Below are positions 23,980 through 31,531 of a DNA stretch of 64,000 nt, piece by piece. The notes under the pieces were generated by a model. That model was not told the origin of the DNA. It did not search any database and saw nothing but the letters and a program-made list of their open reading frames with translations. The DNA is from Prado023 sp963753075 (GTDB taxonomy: Bacteria; Actinomycetota; Actinomycetes; S36-B12; CAIYMF01), in NCBI GenBank assembly GCA_963753075.1, contig CAVWAR010000008.1, positions 1-64,000 of the forward strand. The letters run 5' to 3'. The translations under genes were made by a program, and so were the position numbers. Within the stretch, counting starts at the first letter, position 1, and each line of letters starts with the position of its first letter.

Positions 23980-26787
23980 TCAATTCCGAGGCAGCGCGGC
24001 GGCATCAGCACCGGCAGCAGCCGGGCCCCCAGCAGAGGAGTTGTCCCTGCTGTTGTCGTGTGGGGCCGGGACCAGCCTCCGGAACAGCGCCTTGCCGAGC
24101 TCCACGAGTCCGAAGATCGCCACGGACAGCACCAGTGGAAGTACCCAGCCGATGACCGGCAGAGCTGCGGAACCGAACCAGGAGTGCATGAACGGCGCGT
24201 ACACGAAGAGAAGCTGAAGCGCGATCATGATGCCTACCACGACCCACACCACCGGGTTGCCGGTGATCATCTCGCGGCGCAGGCTGGACTCGCGCAGGGA
24301 CCGGGCGTTGAACAGGTAGGCGATCTGCCCGAGGGCCAGCATGGTCACGGCCATCGTCTGGGCCTCGTCCGTGGGCCAGCCCCACGAACGCGCGAGGTAG
24401 AACACTGCCATCGTCGCCCCGGCGATCAGCACGGACACATAGGCGATGCGCGCCAGGTACTCCCGCGGCAGGATCGAGCCCCGCGGGTCCCGCGGAGGCC
24501 GGCTCATCAGGTCCGGCTCGGCCGGCTCATAGGCCAGCGCCAGGGACAGCGTGATCGCGGTAACCAGGTTGATCCAGAGGATCTGGACCGGGTCCAGCGG
24601 CAGAGCCAGACCGAAGAGCACCGCGACCAGGATCACCAGGGACTGCGCGCCGTTGGTCGGCAGCAGGAAGACGATCGACTTCTGCAGGTTGTCGTAGATC
24701 CGCCGGCCCTCCTCGACAGCCCGTTCGATCGAGGAGAAGTTGTCATCAGCAAGGACGACGTCGGCGGCTTCCTTGGTGGCCTCGGTGCCCTTGATCCCCA
24801 TCGCCACGCCGACGTTCGCGCGCTTGAGCGCGGGGGCGTCGTTGACGCCGTCGCCGGTCATGGCCACGATCTCGCCGTTTGCCTGTAGCGCCTTGACCAG
24901 GCGCAGCTTGTGCTCCGGGCTGGTCCGGGCGAAGGTGTCGCTGGTCCGCACGATCTGGCGAAGCTGCTCGTTGGTGGCCTTCTCCAGCTCAGGACCGCTG
25001 ACCGCGCTGGGCGAGCCGTGGTCAGCGATGCCCATCTCGCGCGCGATCGCCGTGGCCGTGCCTGCGTGGTCACCGGTGATCATCTTCACGTCGATCCCCG
25101 CCCGGTGACAGGTGGCGATCGCCTCGGTGGCGTCGGGGCGGGGCGGGTCGACGATGCCGGCCAGCCCGACGAAGCGCAGGTTCGTCAGGTCGTCGTCGTC
25201 GAGTTCGCCCTGATCGGGATGGGCAGGGCGGGCAGCTGCGGCCAGGACGCGCAGCCCCTGGGCACCCAGCCGATCGATCTCGGCCTCCCAGGCCGCCCGG
25301 TCCAGATGCTGGGGGCGGCCTTCTGCGTCGAGCTGCGTCGCGCAGCGGTCCAGGACCCGGTCCGGGGCCCCCTTGACCAGGATCACCAGCTGCCCAGACG
25401 GGGTCTCGTTCAGCGTGGCCATGTACTTGTGCTCGGACTCGAAGGGAAGCACGGCCACGCGGGCGTACACGCTGGGGTCGAACTCCGCCTTCATGGCCAG
25501 GGTGGCCAGGGCTCCCTCGGTCGGCTCGCCCACCACCCGCCATACCTCGTCGTTCTCGACCACGTGGGAGTCATTGGCCACCGCCATCACGGTCACCAGC
25601 GTGCGCAGGTCACCGAACGTGTCCAGGGGAGCAGGGAACTCCCCGAAGGTGATGCCGCCCTGTGGCTCGTAGCCCAGCCCGGCGACGTCGTACGGCCCGC
25701 GCGCGGTCACCACGCTGCGCACCGTCATCTCGTTGCGGGTCAAGGTGCCGGTCTTGTCCGAGCAGACGGTCGTCACCGCACCGAGCGTCTCCACAGCCGG
25801 CAGGTTGCGCATGATCGCGTTGCGCGCAGCCATCTGCTGCACGCCCAGGGCCAAGGTGATCGTGACCAGTGCCGGGAGTCCCTCGGGGATCGCCGCCACC
25901 GCAAAGCCGATGGCAGCCGAGATCAGCTCGGCCGGCTCGAAGTCGTGGATCACCCGGCCGATGACCAGCATCAGTCCGGCCATCCCAAGGATCACGATCG
26001 ACAGGTTCTTGCCGAACTGGTTCATCTCCCTGGTCAAGGGAGTCTCGAAGTCCTCGATCCCGGAAAGCATCGTCTGGATCCGGCCGATCTCTGCCTCGGC
26101 GCCGATGGCCGTGACCACGCCCACCCCCTGGCCGGCGGCCACGAGCGTGCCCGAGAAGACCATGCTCGAACGATCACCCACACCGGAATCGGGCTCGACG
26201 GGGGCAATCCCCTTCTCCGCAGGAACCGCCTCACCGGTCAGCGCCGACTCCTCCACCCGCAGATTGACCGCCTCAAGCAGGCGCAGGTCCGCCGGCACCT
26301 TGTCCCCGGACCTGACTCGGACCACGTCTCCGGGGACGAGCTGGTCGGCGGGAAGCTTCTGCCACTGCCCGTCGCGGCGCACGTGGGCGTCGAGGGAGAG
26401 CATCTTCCTGATCCCCTCCAGGGCGTCCTCCGCCCGGCCCTCCTGGATGAAGCCAATCAGCGCCGAGATGACCGCCACCGCCAGGATGACCCAGAAGTCG
26501 ATCCAGTCGCCGAGGATCGCCTTGAGGACCGCCGCCGCCAGCAGGATGTAGATCAGCACGTCGTCGAAGTGTTTGAGCATGCGACGCATGAGCGACTGCT
26601 TCGCGGCTTCGGGCAGCCGATTCGGCCCCCAACGCTCTGTCCGCCGCTCGACCTCCGCGAGTGACAGCCCCTCAGGCGTGACCCGCAGCCCGGCAAGGAC
26701 GTCCTCCGCCGGGGCGGCGAACGGCGACCCGATCGGATCCTCGGCGCCGGTCGATGGCGACGGTTCGACCACGGGCTGGCTGTCCAC
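23980..26787 (-). CDS. Cation-translocating P-type ATPase (type II, Ca2+-ATPase-like)
   Basis: The 935-residue protein has the full P-type set. The N-terminal cation-ATPase domain includes SLAEVERRTERWGPNRLPE. The actuator loop is ESALTGEAVPAEK. TM4 reads AAIPEGLPALVT (PEGLP, as in Ca2+ pumps), the phosphorylation motif CSDKTGTLT has Asp at about residue 344, and the hinge is MTGDGVNDAPALK. The C-terminal TMs contain QILWINLVTAITLSLAL. It therefore pumps a divalent cation (probably Ca2+ out, by PEGLP and NxxTD-like features). GTG start 26787 has GGAGG 7 nt upstream. The very long plus-strand frame over it is a shadow. Confidence 0.93.
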   Translation of the reverse strand: MDSQPVVEPSPSTGAEDPIGSPFAAPAEDVLAGLRVTPEGLSLAEVERRTERWGPNRLPEAAKQSLMRRMLKHFDDVLIYILLAAAVLKAILGDWIDFWVILAVAVISALIGFIQEGRAEDALEGIRKMLSLDAHVRRDGQWQKLPADQLVPGDVVRVRSGDKVPADLRLLEAVNLRVEESALTGEAVPAEKGIAPVEPDSGVGDRSSMVFSGTLVAAGQGVGVVTAIGAEAEIGRIQTMLSGIEDFETPLTREMNQFGKNLSIVILGMAGLMLVIGRVIHDFEPAELISAAIGFAVAAIPEGLPALVTITLALGVQQMAARNAIMRNLPAVETLGAVTTVCSDKTGTLTRNEMTVRSVVTARGPYDVAGLGYEPQGGITFGEFPAPLDTFGDLRTLVTVMAVANDSHVVENDEVWRVVGEPTEGALATLAMKAEFDPSVYARVAVLPFESEHKYMATLNETPSGQLVILVKGAPDRVLDRCATQLDAEGRPQHLDRAAWEAEIDRLGAQGLRVLAAAARPAHPDQGELDDDDLTNLRFVGLAGIVDPPRPDATEAIATCHRAGIDVKMITGDHAGTATAIAREMGIADHGSPSAVSGPELEKATNEQLRQIVRTSDTFARTSPEHKLRLVKALQANGEIVAMTGDGVNDAPALKRANVGVAMGIKGTEATKEAADVVLADDNFSSIERAVEEGRRIYDNLQKSIVFLLPTNGAQSLVILVAVLFGLALPLDPVQILWINLVTAITLSLALAYEPAEPDLMSRPPRDPRGSILPREYLARIAYVSVLIAGATMAVFYLARSWGWPTDEAQTMAVTMLALGQIAYLFNARSLRESSLRREMITGNPVVWVVVGIMIALQLLFVYAPFMHSWFGSAALPVIGWVLPLVLSVAIFGLVELGKALFRRLVPAPHDNSRDNSSAGGPAAAGADAAALPRN

Positions 26788-27201
26788 TCATCCTCCAGAT
26801 TCGGGTGGGGAGCTACCACGCTACTTGGTGACCCGCCGGCAGTCGGCCTTCCCGTAGCAATGGCCGAGAAGTCCACCGGTACGGACTGGGGTTCGGCCAC
26901 TCTGAGTAGCATTCACGCCCGAATGGTGACGCTCAGGCAGAAGGTGCCGGTCCCGACCCCTCCGGAGGGGCTTCAGCGAGCCACAGTCGTCTCCAGCAGC
27001 CCTCAAGAGCCTGTCCCAGCCCCTGATGAGGTCCCTCTCAGCTGGCAAGTGCAGGATGGCCCCCCAACGGGTCGCGTCCCCTTGAGTGGTGTAACTGGGT
27101 TTCCTGATCGGTGACCGGTTCGTGTCGGTCCGGCTGATCGGGGGGCCATCGCGTGAGTCTCTGTGAGTACCGACCAAGGACCTCATGGAGAGGAACACAC
27201 G
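26788..27201. other. Intergenic stretch
   Basis: This stretch is upstream of the ATPase gene (minus) and of the IS256 remnant (plus). The plus-strand frame at 26860-27114 has no recognisable domain. I saw no terminal inverted repeat for the IS. Confidence 0.3.
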
Positions 27202-27400
27202 ATGGCCCTGGATCAGTCTTCCCTGGTGGATCTGCTGGAGTCGATGGAGGCCGGCGACGGCGGTGCGTTGATGCGCCGGGTGTTGGCGGCGATGTTGCAG
27301 GAGTTGGTCGACGCGGAAGCGACCGCGGCGATCGGCGCCGGGCTACACGAGCGCACGGAGACTCGCACGACGCGCGCAACGGAACCCGCGACAAGACCCT
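27202..27400 (+). mobile_element. IS256-family transposase, N-terminal remnant
   Basis: From ATG 27202 the frame reads MALDQSSLVDLLESMEAGDG, then MRRVLAAMLQELVDAEATAAIGAGLHERTETR, the standard N-terminus of IS256 (Mutator-like) transposases. After ERTETRTTR the frame shifts by the equivalent of two extra bases near 27372; NGTRDKT is then read in the next frame. Homology stops at about 27400. The DDE catalytic domain and the ends of the element are absent. What follows in frame is not transposase but an Arr-type protein. Confidence 0.7.
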
Positions 27401-27740
27401 GGTGCCCGGCCGAGAGTCGAACTTCGAGCAGGGCAGGACGATGAACTACGTCTACTTCACCGCAACGCTGGATGCCGCGGTGTGGGGTGCTGAGCTTGCA
27501 TCGGGTGAGGGCCGGGGGCGGATCTACCTTGTCGAGCCGACGGGCGAGTTCGAGGACGACCCAAACGTCACCGACAGGAAGTACCCCGCAAACCCGACGC
27601 AGTCATTCCGCAGCCGCGCGCCCCTCCGTGTCGTGGGCGAGCTCGTCGACTGGGCCGGTCACTCGGCGGCGAAGCCACAGGCGATGAGGGAAGGCATCGA
27701 GGCGTTGAAGCGACGAGGCGCGGCGCACTTCGAAGACTGA
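27400..27740 (+). pseudogene. arr: Rifampin ADP-ribosyltransferase (Arr), N-terminally truncated
   Basis: The frame reads LVPGRESNFEQGRTMNYVYF, then TATLDAAVWGAELASGEGRG, IYLVEPTGEFEDDPNVTDRK and SFRSRAPLRVVGELVDWAGH, to a stop at 27740. That is the Arr family from the SNFxxGR motif to the C-terminus. Arr enzymes inactivate rifamycins by ADP-ribosylating the ansa chain. The first ~25-30 residues, including the HGTK segment with the conserved His, are replaced by the IS256 remnant. An ATG at 27441 could start a shorter product, which would also lack that His. Loss of resistance function is expected but not tested. Confidence 0.75.
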
Positions 27741-27840
27741 ACCCCCCACGCGCTGCAACGCAGCATCCGCCGAGCGCCGCGTGGGGCGCGCGAATGACCT
27801 GCTGCATACCGCCGCGAGCCGATCGCCGTCACCGAGGCAT

Positions 27841-28092
27841 GAGCGCCAGGATTGCTGGCTCGGCCGTGCTCGAGCCGACCAGCCTGGACTCGACAGCCAC
27901 GTCGCTTCCATGATCGACCGGGCGCTGGCTGGCCGAGGAATCGGTCGAGCCTTGGCCGAGCTCTTCCTCCCGCGGGCCCGCAAGCTGGACACCCCGCGAC
28001 GCAGTTCAACGCCCTCGTCGCCGACAACCCCACGGTCGCTTGTGGCGGTCGCGGGATTCACGGACGTAGGCCGGGTGCCCGACAGCTCCTGA
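27841..28092 (+). pseudogene. GNAT acetyltransferase remnant with several frameshifts
   Basis: One frame reads QPGLDSHVASMIDRALAGRG, then IGRALAELFLPRA, matching the motif-A region of a GNAT (QPGLGSHVAxxxFMVxPxxxGRGIGRALAE). A second frame continues QFNALVADNPTV, and the first resumes with GFTDVGRVPDSS before the stop at 28092. Read together they make the last ~80 residues of one acetyltransferase broken by at least two indels. No start or N-terminal half is visible. It lies directly between the Arr fragment and the ABC exporter genes. Confidence 0.5.
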
Positions 28093-28112
28093 CGCACCGT
28101 GGAGCGACAGTG

Positions 28113-29780
28113 TCAGGTGACTCCGAAGTCCCGCCTTCCGAGGCCAATGAGCCCCGTTGCGACCAGCACGATTGCGACCACGGCGAGAACGACGAGCGGG
28201 GTAGTGGCCAACGGCGCCGCGGGAAGTGGCGGTACATGCTGGAGAGGCGAGAGGTTGCGCACCCACTGCGACAGCCCCAGGGCCTCTCCCAACAGGCCGA
28301 CCGCCACGGCCACCGCCACTCCCACCCAGGCCAGAAGTGACCACCTCGGCGCTGCGCAACAGAGAGCGAAGGCCAGTGCCCCGAGTACCGCCACTGCCGG
28401 GGCAACCGCGAGCGCGGCACCGCTCATCTGCGAGATGCGGCCCCAGTCGCCGGTGACGACCGCGGCACCCAGACCAACCCCGGCTCCCCCGACGGCCAGC
28501 AGGATGACCGTCCCCACTGCCGCCACCACCAGGTGACTGCTCGCCCATGTGCGTCGGGGGGTGGGGGTCGCCAGCAACGGATCCGCACGAACCGCGACCT
28601 CCTCGGAACGGAGCCGCAACACCGCCGACACCATGTACCCGGACGCCAGAAGCCCGATCATCAGTGCCGCCGTGGCGAGGAAGCTGTCCGTGATCGACCC
28701 GACGCCTGCCTGAGCGAAGAAGGCCTCGAGTTCCGGGTTGTCGGCCACCATCTGGTCGACCTCGTCGGTGATCACGCCGTAGAACACGCTGATCACCGTC
28801 ACCCCGGCCAGCCACCCGAACCATGCCCCGCGCTGGAGGCGAACGGCGAGTCCGAAGGTCGAGGACAGCATGGGCCCGGCCTCGGGACGGCCCGACCGTT
28901 GGGGAAGCATCCCGGCGCCGAAGTCGCGACGGCCCGAGAGCCACCCGGCGACTGCTACCAGAGCCACGGTGGCGACGAGCTGGACGCCGAGCACCCACCA
29001 GCGTTCACCCGCGAAGGCCCGGATCGCCTGACCCCACCCGAGCGGCGAGAACCAGCTGAGAAAACCGTTGCCGACGTCGCCGACAGCTCTCAGGATGAAG
29101 GACACCCCGAGAACGATCAGAGCCAACCCGGAGGCAACTCGCGACGAGGTGGCGATCTGACCGGTGACCAGGGACACCGAGGCGAACACCATGCCGGTAC
29201 CGACGAGCGTGGCTGCGAACGCCAGGGCGCCGGTGCCGTCGTAGCCACTGAGAACCAGGCCCGAGGCCACGACAGCGGCTACAAGACCATTCGCGATGAG
29301 CACACCAGCCATCGCTGCCACGGCACCGGCGTACCGACCCAACGGCGTGGCCCGCAGGATCTCTGCCCGATCACTGGCCTCCTCGGCTCTCGTATGGCGG
29401 GTCACCATGAGGATGCTCATGAGCGAGACCAGGATGAGCGTCCAGATGGACACCTCGTTCATCAGCACGGAACCGAGCGTCGGGTCGTCCAATCCGAAAC
29501 CGGGCCCGGCTTGGACGACGACCGCCGCGTTCCCCTCGACCAGCGCCACGTAGCCCGCCAGTGACTCCGCTGTCGCGTAGAGGCCCTCGACACTCGAGGC
29601 CGACACGAAGACCAGGGCCCCGATGGCCGCGGCCCAGACGAGCAAGCGGATGCGGTCGAGTCTCAGCACCAACCGCAGCATCTGCGGCCACCCGGCGAGC
29701 AAGCGGCGGCGAGGCTCCGCCCGACCTCCCCCATCGACTGGCGAGCCAGGTCGTCCACCGGAGACGGTGGTGCTGGTCAC
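28113..29780 (-). CDS. ABC-2-type exporter permease
   Basis: This 555-residue protein has about twelve hydrophobic segments in two six-TM halves. Examples are LLVWAAAIGALVFVSA near residue 50, and WFGWLAGVTVISVFYGVI and TAALMIGLLASGYMVSAVL in the second half. A cytoplasmic stretch reads RHTRAEEASDRAEILRATPLGR, and SEEVAVRADPLLATPTPRRTW is its counterpart in the second half. That duplicated 'EExxRxELLRAxPxxR' element is typical of actinobacterial antibiotic ABC permeases. It overlaps the ATPase gene by 4 bp (ATGA), so the two are co-translated. Confidence 0.88.
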   Translation of the reverse strand: MTSTTVSGGRPGSPVDGGGRAEPRRRLLAGWPQMLRLVLRLDRIRLLVWAAAIGALVFVSASSVEGLYATAESLAGYVALVEGNAAVVVQAGPGFGLDDPTLGSVLMNEVSIWTLILVSLMSILMVTRHTRAEEASDRAEILRATPLGRYAGAVAAMAGVLIANGLVAAVVASGLVLSGYDGTGALAFAATLVGTGMVFASVSLVTGQIATSSRVASGLALIVLGVSFILRAVGDVGNGFLSWFSPLGWGQAIRAFAGERWWVLGVQLVATVALVAVAGWLSGRRDFGAGMLPQRSGRPEAGPMLSSTFGLAVRLQRGAWFGWLAGVTVISVFYGVITDEVDQMVADNPELEAFFAQAGVGSITDSFLATAALMIGLLASGYMVSAVLRLRSEEVAVRADPLLATPTPRRTWASSHLVVAAVGTVILLAVGGAGVGLGAAVVTGDWGRISQMSGAALAVAPAVAVLGALAFALCCAAPRWSLLAWVGVAVAVAVGLLGEALGLSQWVRNLSPLQHVPPLPAAPLATTPLVVLAVVAIVLVATGLIGLGRRDFGVT

Positions 29781-30727
29781 TGGGCGCCTCCGCTGCCGGG
29801 CGCCGATTCAGCGGCCCTGCCCGAACCACGTTGGCCATCCTCACGCTCGTCGCCGTAGTGGCGCAGGAACAACTCCTCGAGAGTGGGCGGCGAGGACGCC
29901 AGGGACCGCACTCCAAGCCTAGTGAGCGCCGCCAACGCTCCGTCGAGCTGCGCACTGTCGACCTCGAAGGCCACCCGGTTGCCATCGACTGTGAGGGAAT
30001 GTACCCCCGCCAAGCCATGCAACCCGCTCGGCACCCGCTCGGTGACCGCCTCGACCACAGTGCGGGTCATGTACCGCAACTCGGTCAGGGTGCCCCGCTC
30101 CACGGTCCGGCCGTTGCGGATGATCGTGACTCGATCACACAACTTCTCCACCTCGGCGAGAATGTGACTGGAGAGCAGCACCGTCCTCCCCTCGGCTTTG
30201 ACGTCGAGGATGCACTCCTGGAACACCGCCTCCATGAGCGGGTCCAGTCCGGCGGTCGGTTCGTCCAGCAGGAGGAGTTCGACATCCGAGGCCAAGGCGG
30301 CCACCAGCGCCACTTTCTGCCGGTTGCCCTTGGAGTATGTGCGGGACTTCTTGGTCGGATCGAGATCGAGACGCTCGATGAGGCCTGCACGCTTGACGGG
30401 ATCGACCCCGCCGCGAAGTCGGGCCAGCAGATCGATCACCTCTCCGCCGGAGAGGTTCGGCCACAGGTTCACATCCCCGGGGACGTACGCCAGCCGGGAA
30501 TGCAGCTCAACCGCATCGTGCCAGGGGTCACCGCCCAGAAGGCTGACCTGGCCCCCATCGGAGCGCAGCAGACCGAGCAGGACCCTGATCGTCACGGACT
30601 TCCCGGCACCGTTCGGTCCGAGGAACCCATGAACCTCCCCGGTCGCGACTTCCAGGTCGAGTCCATCCAGGGCCACAGTCGACCCGAAGGACTTCCTCAG
30701 ACCGGTCGCCGCAATGGCAATAGTCAT
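29777..30727 (-). CDS. ABC transporter ATP-binding protein (partner of the ABC-2 permease)
   Basis: The 316-residue protein has Walker A GPNGAGKS (~37-44) and a Q-loop region. The signature region appears as SKGNRQKVALVAAL, a degenerate but common variant in drug-exporter ATPases. Walker B is LLLLDEPTAGLDPLM, and the H-loop is SSHI. The last ~100 residues are the C-terminal extension typical of DrrA/antibiotic-exporter ATPases (VTERVPSGLHGLAGVHSLTV...LEELFLRHY). With the permease it should form a drug or lipid exporter. The start at 30727 follows the natural N-terminus MTIAIAATGLRKSFG. Confidence 0.92.
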   Translation of the reverse strand: MTIAIAATGLRKSFGSTVALDGLDLEVATGEVHGFLGPNGAGKSVTIRVLLGLLRSDGGQVSLLGGDPWHDAVELHSRLAYVPGDVNLWPNLSGGEVIDLLARLRGGVDPVKRAGLIERLDLDPTKKSRTYSKGNRQKVALVAALASDVELLLLDEPTAGLDPLMEAVFQECILDVKAEGRTVLLSSHILAEVEKLCDRVTIIRNGRTVERGTLTELRYMTRTVVEAVTERVPSGLHGLAGVHSLTVDGNRVAFEVDSAQLDGALAALTRLGVRSLASSPPTLEELFLRHYGDEREDGQRGSGRAAESAPGSGGAQ

Positions 30728-30762
30728 GTCGTTCTCCCGAAGCCGCTACCTGCTGCCATTCA

Positions 30763-31119
30763 AGGGTACTGGGCCAACGCCTCGAACTTCGCGGGCTCCT
30801 CATCCAGCGCCAGGCGAGCCTGCGACCGGAGACCTCGACCCCAGTGGGGCGGGCCGCCGTGGCCCGTTGAGTGCGAGCCGACGGAGTGGCCGTCACATCC
30901 CGCAGGGGACCCGCAGTCTCAGGCAACTGGCGGCGCTCGGGGCGGCGACCTGGAACGCGATGGCGGCCGGGGCTGCACGGCACGGCGGCCATGAAGGTGC
31001 GTCTCTCCGCCGCGAAACGCGCGGGGCGGCGACGGACGACTCGGCACGCCTGATGCCGTGAAGGCCAGACTGCCGCCCGAGGGATGAGGCGGCTCTCCGC
31101 GGGGAGGGGACCTCGGCCG
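30763..31119. other. Gene-poor stretch, possible regulator relic at its left end
   Basis: On the minus strand the frame ending at 30760-30762 reads RLALDEEPAKFEALAQYP, which looks like a real protein C-terminus. It could be the end of a TetR-type regulator gene that often precedes such exporters. Upstream of it no continuous family-like sequence is seen. The rest is Arg/Gly-rich shadow. Confidence 0.25.
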
Positions 31120-31285
31120 GCTCGGCTTGGCGCGCGGTGTGGCCGGCGCGCGCATGCAAGAGAACGCACGCCGAGACGCCCTACCCGGCTGGCTCCACAC
31201 CTTCAATCACCACCGGCACCTCAGCGCCATCGGAGGCACCACCGATCAGCCGACTGAACAACCTGCCTGGGCATCACAGCCAGGC
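31120..31285 (+). mobile_element. IS481-family transposase, C-terminal remnant
   Basis: One frame reads NARRDALPGWLHTFNHHRHL, then SAIGG. A second frame continues APPISRLNNLPGHHS. Joined by a small indel near 31235 they reproduce the end of IS481-type transposases (LxxWLxxYNxxRPHxAIGGxPPIsRlnnlxGxxs). No DDE core, no start and no inverted repeat were found, so only ~45 codons of the element remain. Confidence 0.6.
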
Positions 31286-31374
31286 CGACCTGGTGATCGG
31301 GGCGCCGTTGGAAGCTGCCGGGAGCCTGGACCAGGCCGGCCGGGTTGCGTCGGCATGAGCGCCGCCTGGAACCT

Positions 31375-31395
31375 GCCCCGTTCCGCGAACGGGGC
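31375..31395. repeat. Short perfect hairpin
   Basis: GCCCCGTTC, loop CGC, GAACGGGGC. A 9-bp perfect stem about 140 bp upstream of the giant membrane-protein gene; possibly the terminator of the lost IS481 transposase. Confidence 0.4.
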
Positions 31396-31531
31396 GGTCA
31401 CCATCACGTCGCCCTCGCCGTGGCCCCGTGGCAGTCGACGCGATCGGGAGTTTGCGTTGGAGTGGTCAGATCGGGTGATTCGGGCCCTTTGGCCCTGATT
31501 GCCCCGCTGGTGCGGCCGCTACGTTGCACCT

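Noticed and set aside
24910..26664. 584-codon plus-strand frame opposite the P-type ATPase
   Set aside because: Arg/Gly/His-rich shadow of the ATPase; no domain.
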